A stretch of 64,000 bases of DNA from Casuarius casuarius (lineage: Eukaryota; Chordata; Aves; Casuariiformes; Casuariidae): positions 2,704,429 through 2,768,428 of the forward strand of contig PTFA01000091.1 of NCBI GenBank assembly GCA_003342895.1, given 5' to 3'. The position numbers and the translations under genes are program-made. The notes under the pieces were generated by a model. That model did not search any database. It saw nothing but the letters and a program-made list of their open reading frames with translations, and was not told the DNA's origin. Position 1 is the stretch's first letter, and every line of letters starts with the position of its first letter. Positions 16,451 through 28,225 of this stretch are shown here, in pieces.

Positions 16451-19400
16451 GTGAGCAGGGCATAATTGAAAACATATAGATGCAAATGGGAAAGTTCCCC
16501 TTGGGATTGCGGCCCCTGGTCTCCCTGCCAGAGACCGACTTGCACAAAATGCAGCCCCGGGGTTGCGGGGGCTGAAAGTCCCTTGCAACCCCCCCTGCGC
16601 GGCCTGGATTTGGGGCTGGTCAAGAGATTGCAAGGACCCGATTACACTTTTATGCGTTGCTTCGATTTGCGAGTGCTCATTTCCAGCCAGAGCACGGGGT
16701 GCTCTGAAGTGCCGAGTCCTGCACGCCGTCGCTCCAGCCCCAGCCCTGAAATGCTCATACGCAACCAGCACAGCGCTCTGTACCTGCGCAGCGCTCGGGA
16801 AGAGAGCACCCGGCTCCATAAACCACCCCTGCATCCCCCGGGCGCAGCGTCTGGGCCTGGAAGGCAGAATTACTTCCATTGACTTCGGATTAGATCCTCA
16901 GATTGACATGTTTCACAGAACAGACATACATAAGGGTATTTTTTAAAGAAGATGAAAACCAGGGACATTTTCCCTATTTCCTCGGAGGTTCCACATCTAT
17001 AGAGGCCATTTTTCTCCCTTTAGGGTTCCTGGCAAAACCCATTGCCTCGGCCATNGGTATCTCAGAATAAAAGACCCCCCCTACATCCTCAGCCACCGTG
17101 AATTCGACTCTTTTCTGCGCCCCATCTGCTGCTTTGGATGGAAACCCTGAGCGCTGCTGAACACGCGGGGCTGCGCGGAGTCGCGTGCGTTGCCTGAAGT
17201 CCGCTGGGGTTTGGCCTCCGAGGGAGACGGCGATTAGCTAGGCAGCACGTCTCAGCCAGGAGCAAGGCTGCTTCTCGTAGAGAGGCTGGTCAGCACCCGC
17301 GAGCCTCTGCTCGCTGGTCTCCTTCGGCGGGCTCGACTCGCCCGGCGCCTTTTGTCACTACACCTCACACCTACTTTTGCAGAAGAAGAAGCAGGGAGCT
17401 CTGAATAATGTATTGTGGCTTCCAAGCCAGCTTCTCCCCCCACCTCCCCTTTTTTGATCAAAACTGAACTTAAAATAGAAGAGGAAAAGGGCTTGCATAA
17501 ATATCTGACAGCTGCTCCGAGCTTTCTCGCTAGCGCAGTAACATACAGGAGAGTGAGGAACATGACTTTTTAGCTTAGTCAGAAGACCTGTTTTGGCCCT
17601 TTTATTAGGTTAAGAGACGGGAGAGGTGTTAGCAAGGTAGCTAGCAAGATGGTGTCTAGGCAGATAAGTGTCTAAAAAAAAGGAATCTAGGGAGATAGGA
17701 GGAGACCAAAGGAAGAGCAAAAAGATAAAAGAGACCAGGAGGAAGGGCAAGCAAAAGCTCATCCGAGGCTTTCTGCCCTAACTCCAGGGATGGTTTATAT
17801 ATCTGCCTAGAGAAATTTCACCTCCACCCATCTCCTCAGCGGCTATGCAATGATACAGAAAAGACCACAGCTCCAGTGGCCATGCTTTTAAAACAGACCT
17901 TTGTCTTTTTAATATCAATTCACTAAATGCAAGAAGAAAATGGACTTCATAGAATAGAAATTCCCAAATCCCCATTTCTTGCCCCGAACACAGTGTCAGG
18001 GCAAATGCGTGAACATTGGGGAGCATGTAAAGCTGAAGGAGAAGTGAGGCTTGGAGGGAGAGTTAACGGTCCTCTCACAGCAGCATCCTCAGCACAGTTC
18101 CCTTTTTGGCAGCTTGTTCTAACCAACTCTGAGAAACAGAGACATCACTAAACGGGACAATCAATTTTCACGGAAGATAAGAGCCCGGACAAGCGCGCGT
18201 TATCTTTGGAAAAGAACAATCTCTTTGTAGTCCTAAATTAAGATTTGTCTTCCAGATTGCAGTTGCATCAGATGGAAACTAAAACCAGAGCAGCCACAAA
18301 TTGATTGCCTTTTCTAATTGTCACTTATCTGGTGTTCAGCCATAAGAATAAGCATCTTCAAGGCCTTATTTGAACTAGGAATTTGCCCCAGTTCTAGTCA
18401 GGACGTTTAAAGATTGGGCTGGGGATTTCTCCTTCGCATCTTCCAGCACTGAACGGCAGCGTTGCCCACTGCCAACGCCTGGATGCTGCGGGTGTTATCT
18501 GGGAAACACCACTGCCCTGGATCACAGCTTTAGGGTTAAATAGAACAAAGGAAATCTTTTATCCTCAAGCAATGCTTGGGAGGTCGATACAGAGCCTTTA
18601 AGGCCCAGTCCACGTGGGGATGGTCCCATCAAGCAACCAACGTTCCAGCTAGACCATGAAACAAAATCAGGACTTTGGTCCTGCTCTGCCTCTGCAAAAC
18701 AAGCCAGGATGAAGCCCACCACCCTCATTCCAAGATAAGCAGAATTTAATCTTGCATGCTTTTCATACAAAAACCCAAGACGAGGCACTACATAAAACAT
18801 GAACGCGTTGATTATGGAACAGCCAGGGAGAGCAACTGCCTCACTGGCAGCGGTGCCAACCCAGACCTACCAATCAAAGGGTTTTTCCAAAAACAGAATA
18901 GCAATTTTTTGGATGCTTTTCTTTTCTACAGGAAAAGTGATCAGAATCCTCTCAAACATATCAGGCAAAAAAAAAAAAAAAAGCCAAACAAAAAGCCACC
19001 ACCAAGCAACCCGCTCCACCAAGTTTACTAAAAAAATGACATTTATGAAGCCTGCCATGATTTTCAAATCCATCCTTAGCAATCTTGGCCCGACTGCTTA
19101 ACAAGGTGACATTCCTACAAGTACACTGCGTATGTATCTGTGTGCGTGCACATTTTTGATAATTTTAATTCTCTGAGCACCTTAGGCTATATTTGACAGA
19201 GAAATAAAGACTTCAGAGTCCCTCACCCGCCCCTGCTTTGTTGCATCGGGTGCTAGAAAGGACAGTCGTTGGAGGACATCCCTCGAGCCCACTTCACCCA
19301 GAGCCTGCGGTGTCTCATCACCCCTTACCGGATACCCGGGACTCCACGGGGAAGAAGAGGGAAGGGAGATGTCAGATGCCCCAGTTGTGGGAAAAGCTTC

Positions 19401-22230
19401 AATTGCCCACAGGCTCCAAAACTGGGGGAAACCAGGCTTTGCTAATCCTGGCGCTGGAGGAAATACCGCCTCGTTTTCGGAGGAAGGGGCCTGTTTCCCT
19501 CCAGCTGCCGTCCCGCTGCGGGACGCGCTCGGGGTCTCCAGCCACCGCTGCGCAGGACCCCACATACCCCCGGCAGCACCCCGCCACCCACCAAGCGCTC
19601 GGTTAAGACCTCACTGAACATGCTACAGATGTAACGTGAAATTTAGTCTCTTGGGATATTTAAGCCGTGGCTGACAAAGCCTGAGAAAACTGGAGACCAA
19701 CCTGCGCTGTTCACAAAGACGGGCTGAATGGCCGAGAGGGTTCACTGGTTTTATCAGGCCTTGGTGACACAAGGAGGTGTCCTCGTGGTGCCCGCTACGG
19801 GGGCCTGGGGGTGTTATTCCGGGGTATTTCAGAGCCATCCTGAAGCTCCCTGTTAACCAAAGTGTCCGTTCAGGAGGAAGGGGCCTGGAACAACAAAGGA
19901 AAATTGCTTAGATGTTTCCCCAGGAGAACCCACGCGTGTGGTTTCCCTTCAAAACACTCCCTGGCCAGGCCCTGGATGCAGGTATCGCCACTCTTCTAAA
20001 GCGCCAAAATGCAGATTAGCCAATTAACAGCATTTCATACGCCGCTACAAGAGGCACGGGTGCAACAGGGTGACGCAAGGATCCACAGTCATTTCTTCAG
20101 GGCTGTTACGCTTTTGGGGCCACTCCTGGAGCAAAACGGTCCAGCCCAAAGTAGTGAACACCAGAGGAGGGGGGAAAAGAAAAAAAGAAATCAAGGCAGG
20201 AAGCTTTTGAGAATGCTCTAGTTCTAAAAATAGCCCGGAGTTTTGGTTATTTTCGTGTACAATGCCACCAGGCAGCCAGCTCGCGCAGCAAAATCTGCAG
20301 ACTCATTCCCCTCGCACCAGCTCTGCACTTCAGCACGGCTTCCGGGAATAAAAGTGCAAATTTGGGCAAGGATGCAAAGAATGCAGCGTTGCTCAGACAC
20401 TCTGGTTATGAGAAGCAGTGGAAGGCCCTAATACAGGCACAGAATCCCATCTAAATATACAGGCAGAAACTGAGAATAGCCTGCGACAGCCCCGTTCCCA
20501 AAGCCCACTCCAAGCTCCCGGAAAGCCTCTCTGCGGCTTCAGCCGGCTGCGGGTCGTGCCCCGGCCATACCGACGGGCACGTTAAATTGGGTTGACAACG
20601 GCCCTTTTCCACCCGAGCTGCGCGAGGGGCAGGCAACGCCTCCAGGAGCCTATTGACTTTTCAGAGGCTACAAGAATAAAATTACAATTTGGAACCGAAA
20701 TCGCCGCCGCGCCTGTGATGGAGACCAGAGCTATTTAGGGATTAGATTAGCACAGAGACTTTACGAACCATCAGCTGCAGGGCCGCTGGGAGGGAATCAG
20801 CGGGCTGCTGGCCTGGGGACCAACTGCTAATTGAAAAGGGGGGGCAGGGGAGGAGAAAGGCTGCAGTTTCATATCTAGCAGTTAAATACATTTTGGTCGC
20901 TGGTCCAAACCGTTCAAAGGATTTGCCAGGCTTGTGCCTGCCTTCCCATCCCCCTGGCAGCCTTTTAGCCTCAGCTTCCTCGTTAAAAAGCTGAATAGAG
21001 CCGCGCTTTTTACACGTTTCTGCTTGCGCAGACAGCCCCGGCCCCAGCACCCCGGCAGCCCGGCTCCCTCCCAGACTCCCGCGGAGGCTCTCTGCCAGCA
21101 CGGCCAGAGGCTTCCCGCGAGAACAAGAGGGATCAGCTCATTTTCGGGNGTGCGGAGTGCGGTGGCTACAACCCAGCAGCAGCTAAACCCCTCCTAAGAC
21201 CTACGGATATCCCCAACCATGGGACCCGGCCACAGGTTAGACCCAGGTGTCCTCACCAGAGTTAAAATGACATAAAATCTACTGACTCGCCCTCACCGAT
21301 GCTCTGCTGCGTGAGCTCTGCTCCCTGCGCAGGCAGCCTGTTTTCGGGGAAGTCAATTGGCGACAGCGTTCGCAGGACAGCACGCGATCGACGTCTCCCA
21401 GCTATTCTCCGGGTGGCCTATGAAGTGTCCGAAAGCAGTTCACGTACTAACTTTGGCAAGTTATTAAACAAGGTGGGTTTTTCAGCACAGTTATGCTTAG
21501 AAATAAGGAGCATTCGAAAAGGCTGTGAACTTCTGCACGAGAGAGGCCTGGCGTTAAGCTTTTCTTGCAATATATTGCGTAGCTGCCTGAAGTCGCTACG
21601 GGTTATATTAGAGCCCTAGACAGTTGTCCGACAAATTCCTGGTAAACAAAGAAGACAAAGCTGGAACTCGAGCTATGTGCAAGTCTATTTATGTTTGTTG
21701 GTTGCAAGTTATTTCTTTAGTAAACGTTTCCTGTTTAAGAAACGTACAGCATTTTACCCTGCGTGCCTGCAAGCGAACGCCCTCGGACCCCGGCTCCGAA
21801 CAAGCCATCCTCGCTGCCCAGGTTACGCTGGTCAGATCTAGCCCTTCTCATGCAGGAGAGGTTTAAACACGTCTTCAAGAGGTTTTATCTTCCACAGCTT
21901 TTAATCAAAGAGGCTGCCCTGAATGTGTTTCCAAGATATTGACAGTCCTCCACACTGCAAAGTTAATCTCTGCGGATATAAATCACTGCTAATTCAGTTA
22001 NTGTATAAATACACATTTCTATGGACAGCAGCCATTAAAAAATAAAATATACAGAAACTACACAATACAGAGAGCACGTGTAACTACTGANATTTAGCAA
22101 CAGAATTTGATTTTACTCTGTTCACCTTCTGCATCCACGTGGTGATTCAGTTCGCCCTTTGATTTCTAACTGAAGCTAAACCCAAGTTCGACTGACAAGT
22201 AAATCCTACCCCCACCGGGCAAAGTGGGAC
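16451..22230. other. Intergenic sequence, no gene seen
   Basis: Moderately GC-rich non-coding DNA. Features visible are a partial palindromic-repeat motif (ccattgacttcggatt, about 16,877), an A-rich tract (about 18,965-18,983) and scattered CpG patches. Open frames are short and overlap in several frames. I see no splice-bounded exon with recognisable protein similarity. Confidence 0.55.
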
Positions 22231-22299
22231 NCAGGAACGCAATGAATGATTGCACGAAATGATTGCAGGAACGCAAGACCCGAGAAGGAGAGTTTCTTC

Positions 22300-22745
22300 C
22301 CTCTCCCCTCACCAGCGAGTTTACTGCACCAGGGAAGCCTCGCAGCCGCCCCACCGCGTCCTCTCCTCTTTCTGCAGGGAGGAAGCACTGATGCATGGAC
22401 GCAGTCACACCCGGAGGCAGGAGCAGGCATTGCTGGGCAGCCAGCAACGTCCCCGGCAGAGCACGTACGTGATGGCGAGCGCCCCAAGGAGCTCCGGCTC
22501 CGGCTCGTCACCCCGAGCAGACTGGCACAACCGCAGGGAGGCACCCGGCGCCCTTCCCGGGGCCCCAGCTCAGCAGCCGCGGCTTTGCNGCCAGCTGGGA
22601 ACCCNGCGCNCCTTGGGGGCNGGGCTGCTCGGNGGCACCGAGAGGCTCTTGCTCTCCNCCNGCCTTTGGGCCCCCANGGACCTNGAAGCCCCCAGCAGGA
22701 AAGGTCCCGCGCGTACGCGGCCGCACACGCTCTCCCTATTGAGCG
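22300..22745. other. CpG-rich segment with clustered ambiguous bases
   Basis: GC-rich DNA with eight single N bases between about 22,588 and 22,685. Plus-strand frames across it (22,246-22,815 and 22,250-22,786) overlap each other and contain the unknown residues. I regard it as a poorly resolved CpG island, not a gene. Confidence 0.5.
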
Positions 22746-24179
22746 GGGCGGATTTTGGCAATCAGACCCGAGTGGTGCGTATGTAGCTTATAAAAAAGGA
22801 TTCTTCTTCCCCTAATCAGTTTTAGAGGTTTTCAAGATAAGACATAAAACATAAAAACCGGCTTCATTTTTACTTAAGCTCTTGGGGAATCATGCTGACA
22901 AAGGACCACAATGTAGCTGAGATGCAACAAACTCGCTGAAAAATTACTTCTGCTTTATCAGATAGTTCTTAGCAGAGCGAAGGGATGCGGCTAGCCTGTC
23001 CGACACGTCTTGTCTTCAAACACGGCGGGGCTGGACCCGAATGCCCCCCGCCTAGGAAAGACGCTGGCAGCACGGTGGCCCGCACGTGCATCCTCCCAGC
23101 AGAGCCGAGGGGGGCTCGGAGGAGCTGCACGGCGAGCCGGGAGGCAGGAACATGCCAGCTGTGAATTTGAATGGAGCTGCTTTGCAAGAGAGCAGAACGC
23201 TGCTGCTATATTTGGCGAGTCCCTGAGAGATTTTGCTGGGAAGGAGCATCTGCTTCATTTGATGCAGTGCCCATCACCCCTTAAAAGCAGAGCATCTTGC
23301 GAGCAGCCGTCGCCAAGGGCAGGCAAGAGGCAGCAACCTGTGGGCACGCTAAAGGGGATGCCTGGGACCACCTCCCGGAGAAAGGGGATGCCCTCGGCCA
23401 GAGGGATGCTCGTTTGTNTCACCGCATGCACCCGTCCGCCTGCCCGAGACGGAGGGGCACCGCNACATGAAGCCGTCAGCGCTCACAAGGCAGAGCGGAA
23501 AATGCCGACCTGCGCCTTACTCCTCACCTGGACAAAGAGCAAAACCTAACAGCAAAACCAGCCTCAGGCTGTGATGGATGCGAGCGATACTACTCTCTGC
23601 TCTACCTATTTCATCTTGGGGCAGATCCAAGGTGCTAAGTGTCTTTAAATTACAGTAGAAAAGATAGGGCTAGACGGTCATGTGCAGAAACCCGAGAGCC
23701 GCTCGCTGCAGTGCCCAGCCTCCAGCCGCGGACGTGCCTCGCTGCGGGGAGAACAGCGCACGCCATGTGCGCACGCACGGCCCTCCTTCTCCAGAGACCA
23801 CCCGCTCATCCTTCCCAGCCACCACGTCTTCAAAGCAGAGACGCAGAACCGGCACAGGGGACCAGGTTTCAGAGCATCCCTATTAAGCATCCGTACTTTC
23901 CAGCACTTTGTAGCCATCCGGTACTTCTGCAAGCACAGGGCCATGCGTTTCAGCGTGAAGCCGCACTCATGCCGCAAAGCTAAGGGTTATCGAGCAAAGC
24001 TGGTGCTGCTCGAATCCAAGCTGTGTGCCAACAGTTGGCTGCAGAAGGGCAAGACGGGCCCCACGCAANCCACGTAGGTGGCAGGAGAGCAGCGTGTGCA
24101 CAAGTGCTGCCCTGAAGTGCTGCAAGCCTGAAGACCCCAGATCAAGGTGGTCACGGCACGGCAGTTTCCACCTGCGTGC

Positions 24180-24560
24180 TCACAGCGGCCGGGGCNGGAG
24201 GTCCCATGCCCTTCCCGAAAGCGGCTCCGCGGGGAAGCGGGCCGAGAGCAAGCCGATTCCTCCCAATAGATGGCAGCAATGCATGGAGACGCGGCGCTTC
24301 CCAGCCCTCAGCCGGCCCAGGCGCAGGTGAGCGCCCAGAGCCGCGCGGGCAGAGCCGGCGTCCCGGGCACNGGCCTCTGCGGCAGCCGGACCACCCGGCC
24401 TTCCCTCCGCCACCCAATTATTTGTGCGCTTGAATGGAAGCGGCTTCCTCCCCCCAGCCTCGCCGGCGCCCTCCCCGCTGCGCCCTCCGCTACTTTTGTT
24501 CGCCGGGGCAGGCTATTAAACGCCGGCCGGGGAAGAGGCCCGTAGCAGCGAGCGAAAGCA
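24180..24560. other. CpG island in the STC1 upstream interval
   Basis: Compact CpG-rich segment with open frames on both strands in at least three frames. A plus-strand tatataa lies some 280 bp downstream at 24,841-24,847. No protein similarity is recognised. Confidence 0.45.
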
Positions 24561-25007
24561 CTAGATGTACTCTGAAAGCAGCCCGTGTCAATGGAGCCGG
24601 GGTTTTGTTACTGCGTGTCCCTAATCGAACTCTTTGTGACTTAATCACGCTTTTGGCAGCGGCGTAAGAAACAAGCAATGAATCAAGTTATTGTATTTCC
24701 TGGATTTTACTCCGCTATTGTAGTGTGCGACCCCAGTGAATATGCCGACTCCACTTCTTCGCCTGGGTTAATTCCTCCAGCCCTCCGAGCCCGGCCAAAA
24801 GGGCTTTTATGGAAAGAGCAGCTTCGCTAACACCACGCGGTATATAATGGTTTAAAAATCTCATCTCGACCGGCTAAATCTCTGCAGAGGGAACAGGGGA
24901 GAGAGCAGAAAGGGAAAACGGAAAGGGTTCAGACATGTCGGGAGCCGGGAAACCGGGGAAAGAAAAAGCCGTCAGGAGTTGCTTTACAAATACAGGCCTC
25001 CTACTTT

Positions 25008-25130
25008 GTTAACACATTTAAGTAATGTTAATTGCAGAGCACTGCAGTATAAAGAGGCATTTGTAATTGATTAATCTATGTTTGCCATTTTCTAATTAAA
25101 GAGAAAAGAAACCCTAATTATTCCACTCTG
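25008..25130. promoter_or_regulatory. AT-rich cluster of TAAT/ATTA motifs between two CpG islands
   Basis: Within about 120 bp there are repeated homeodomain-core motifs: gttaattg, tgtaattgattaatc, tctaattaaag and cctaattatt. The cluster sits between CpG islands at 24.2-24.6 and 25.2-25.8 kb. This is the composition expected of a developmental enhancer, but conservation cannot be judged from one sequence. Confidence 0.35.
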
Positions 25131-25194
25131 TACCAGGCAGCGGAACAGTCATTATGGAATAAGCCATTTTCCCGTCTCCAGACACTGGGCTCCC

Positions 25195-25850
25195 CTATTC
25201 TCCCACGTTACATAAACCCTCGGCACCGGCAGCCCGTCCCCGCTCGCTAGGCGCCGTGGCCGCCCCGCGCTCGGCGGCACCCCGGCACGGGAGCGGGGCA
25301 GCCCGCGGCAAGCTGGCGGGCAAACCTCGCCGCGGATGGTGGTGCGACCTCCCCCAGGCCCCCGCCACCCGGGAAAATGAGATGGGCCCGAGAGAAACGC
25401 AACCAGGGCACCCGCTCCCATCGCTACGTCGGCAAACGTGCCGGGCGATGCAGAGGCTGGCTGATAGGGAGGGCTGCAAGGGCGACAGGCTTTGGCGAGG
25501 CAGGACGGAGCAATTTCTCTCCAATTCAGAAGATATGCCGGTAATGCAGCTCCTACTGACAAAATCATATGCCGTTGCCCGGCTCGAGAAGCTGGGGAAA
25601 CTACAAAACCCCAGTTTGCTACAGTCGCGCGCCTGGCGCACAAGACGCAGCCGTTTCAGACCTGTTCTCCCGAAAGAGTCAACCGCACCGCCCTGCTCTT
25701 CAGGGGGGCACTCAGGGCACGTCGTGCGACCCCCGAGCGTACTCGAGCTCCGGTTTCGTCAGGGCGGGGTGGCGATGTGCCGCCGAGAGCGGACGCCGAG
25801 CACGCGCGGCCCACGCCAGGGAGAGCCCGGAGCTCTTGCTGCAGAGGTAC
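25195..25850. other. CpG island with a 234-codon plus-strand open frame
   Basis: The island marks the end of the CpG-rich half of the window. A plus-strand frame from 25,256 to 25,960 is open for 234 codons, but overlapping frames on both strands are also open and the translation shows no recognised domain. I leave it as non-coding pending transcript evidence. Confidence 0.45.
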
Positions 25851-26464
25851 TGTGGGGTTGGAGCATAACTTTTTCCACTTTTCATGATTTAAAAAAAGCT
25901 TTGAGAGAAAAATATTTCATAATTAAGACAGTGGGACTCATTATTCCAAGATATTGTTGAAGACACGTAGGAGGATTTTTAAAAAGGGCTTAGACATGAA
26001 TAAAGATAAAGAATATGCAGTTTTAAGCCAGGCAAGGGTTTAGAAGGGAACATAAATCCCTCATCCTTCAAATTGAGACCCATTTTTAATAATTGGGGGT
26101 TGAGAGGAGTATTATTTTCTGCTAAGTACCAGTGTCCTCCTCCTTGCTAGCACCTTTTAACTGGCAGACAAAAGTGGTTCTCAATCTAGCATGTAATCGT
26201 AATTTCCAGACTCAAAGCAGACCCGATGCAATTACTGACACTACCCCCAAACAACAGAAACGCCTGTTCGCACAGTGACAGAATGGGAGGGTTTGAAAGT
26301 AAAGCCCTTTCGGAGTAGATGAATAAAACATGGTGAGACTAAGCATCTGTCCCTTGTCTGAAGCAGGTCCTAAAAAAGCTCTTCAGAGACCTCCGAGGTG
26401 GAGCTGGATGATGAAGATGCAGTCAGCACAGGGTAAATGCTCAGTTTTTCCTGTGCAACTGTAG

Positions 26465-26645
26465 CAGAGGCCCCAAATAATCCTAGGGGTCTGTTCTGCC
26501 AGGTGCAATACAAACCCCTAGACACTGTTGCAAGACTAGTTTGGTATTTACAATACAGACAAGCTACATGGGCGTAGGAGGTGCTGTTGTCTCCACGTTA
26601 GAAGTGGACAACTCAGGCGCAGACTGAAGATCCAATTCCCCATAT
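26465..26645 (-). repeat. MIR/CORE-SINE-like element, inverted
   Basis: Reading the plus strand, the order is a gaggcccca start, a tgccaggtgcaatacaaac segment, an acaatacagacaagctac segment and a final gacaactcaggcgcagactg. This is the reverse-complement layout of the common sauropsid MIR-like SINE, whose sense end reads like gcctcagtttcc. Diverged and incomplete. Confidence 0.6.
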
Positions 26646-26649
26646 CCAT

Positions 26650-26735
26650 ACATGTGTGCTTAATTTTGAGCATGAGTAATCCTTTAAATCACAGACTTTA
26701 AGGAACCACTCATGCTTAAAATTAAGCACACATGT
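26650..26735. repeat. Near-perfect 28-bp inverted repeat (hairpin element)
   Basis: Arm 26,650-26,677 and arm 26,708-26,735 are reverse complements at 27 of 28 positions. The loop is 30 nt and includes a further 5-bp complement (26,680-26,684 with 26,700-26,704). The arms carry gtgcttaattttgagcatgag, related to the ttaagca palindromes of sauropsid genomes, so it may be a MITE-like copy; it directly abuts the MIR-like element to its left. Confidence 0.85.
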
Positions 26736-28065
26736 GAATGTTTGCAGGGTCCAGCCTGGATGATCATCTGCCTCAGTTTCCACCTGTTAAGAGAAAGTGC
26801 CATTCTTACACTGCCATTTTTTCTGGTTCCAGCTAGGCACTGTAACGGCTGGGCCGCTGTGCAGCACCGCACATCCTGGTCCTTACGCTGCGGCTTTGAG
26901 AAGCTTCTTTTCTACAAGTAATCAAATTAGTCAATTATCTGTAATCTACTGAAGCAAGAAGTAAAATTGTAAATGCAGAGAGTAAATCCAATTTGGCCTC
27001 TGCCATCCCCGTTCAGTGCCAAGGGAGCTCAGAGGGGAACAGCGGGCTTTAGCCCACCAGCTGGATTTGTCCATGATGCGCATCACGGCATCACCCCAGG
27101 CAGCAGGGTAACAAGTAATGTTGAATTTTCAGGCCAATGTCAGCCAAAGGCCTTCGCAGAGAACTCAGGTTTCACCTATGCTAATTCACCAGGCAGTTAA
27201 ATGATACGCCTTCAGACGGTTTTCCCGCTGGGGAAGTCTCAGAGAGGCCTGTTTGATGTCACCGAGGGCTGACTGTATTTTTCCTACACAAANCCCTTCT
27301 GCAGTTTCCAGCTGGATGAAATGCCCGTACCTGCTTTCCATCCCCGGCCTCTAGCAAAGAGCCGCTGCGCTTCTCCCTGGGGCGCTGCAACGAAGTCACT
27401 GCTGCCGGGGATCCCCCCTCCCCAAGGGGCAGGTTAAGGGTATCAGGGTTTGTTCGGAGATGAATAGTTACTTGCTTCTAAATGGCAGGGGAGATTTGGG
27501 GTGGAAAGTTCCTGTTTGCATCTGTGATGGTATGGCTGAGCACAGAAGTGAGATTGCTGCTTTACTTCCTTATTTTGCTGAATTACGGACCCTTAAAACA
27601 AGTAATATCAGATATGACCTCTTACTGGAGCTCTCTGCCCTACAAATAACACAGCTGACATCTGTCGCAATGACTGCAATGGTCCTTTATCATCTCAGCC
27701 TGTTGTTATTACCTGCCTTTTTTTCATCAGCAGGATCATTTACGATGTTCCCACAGTTGGATGTATATATTTTATAATCTCAGGCACACTCTTACTCTGG
27801 CAAATGTAGTTGTCTGAAGAGCAGCCAACCCATTAACAGTACATTTATGGTTAACTAAAGTCAGATAAAGGAATTATTTGAACCAAAAATTGAATTTTAT
27901 TTGTTCTCAAACCCAGCCAGTGTTTGAACAGAAACAAAATATCCCGTAAATGATACACTAGAATATTCGCACTGCAAGAGTCATGGCTGGAACCACACTA
28001 GGCAACAGTCACAAGACTATAAATATTCATAAAATTCACAACCACTATTTCAGAGCAAGGCACAA
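26736..28065. other. Intergenic sequence, no gene seen
   Basis: Non-coding, no strong repeat recognised. A plus-strand frame at 27,460-27,777 (105 codons) has no recognised domain or splice context. Confidence 0.5.
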
Positions 28066-28225
28066 GTAAGTGGGTAAGGCATTAAACTGGGAATCACAGA
28101 GACCCACAGCCTATTCCTAGCTGTGCTGCACAACCTTGGCCAAGTTATATCATTTCTTTATGCCTCTGTTTTTCCCTCCTTTCCTGTCTATTCACATTTC
28201 ATGCTGTTCAAGACAAAAAGTGTAC
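28066..28225 (+). repeat. MIR/CORE-SINE-like element
   Basis: The order gggtaaggcattaaactggg, tattcctagctgtgct, accttggccaagtta and atgcctctgtttttcc follows the MIR core and 3' part in sense orientation, with a tail like tgtctattcacattt. It is diverged but collinear over about 150 bp. Confidence 0.75.

Noticed and set aside
22246..22815. Two overlapping plus-strand frames of about 180 codons
   Set aside because: Both cross the cluster of ambiguous bases and overlap each other in a CpG island; composition explains them.
23010..23549. 179-codon plus-strand open frame
   Set aside because: Overlaps minus-strand frames of similar quality and contains unknown residues; no family match recognised.
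25256..25960. 234-codon plus-strand open frame
   Set aside because: No recognised domain and several overlapping frames are open in the same GC-rich segment; kept only as a finding to be tested.
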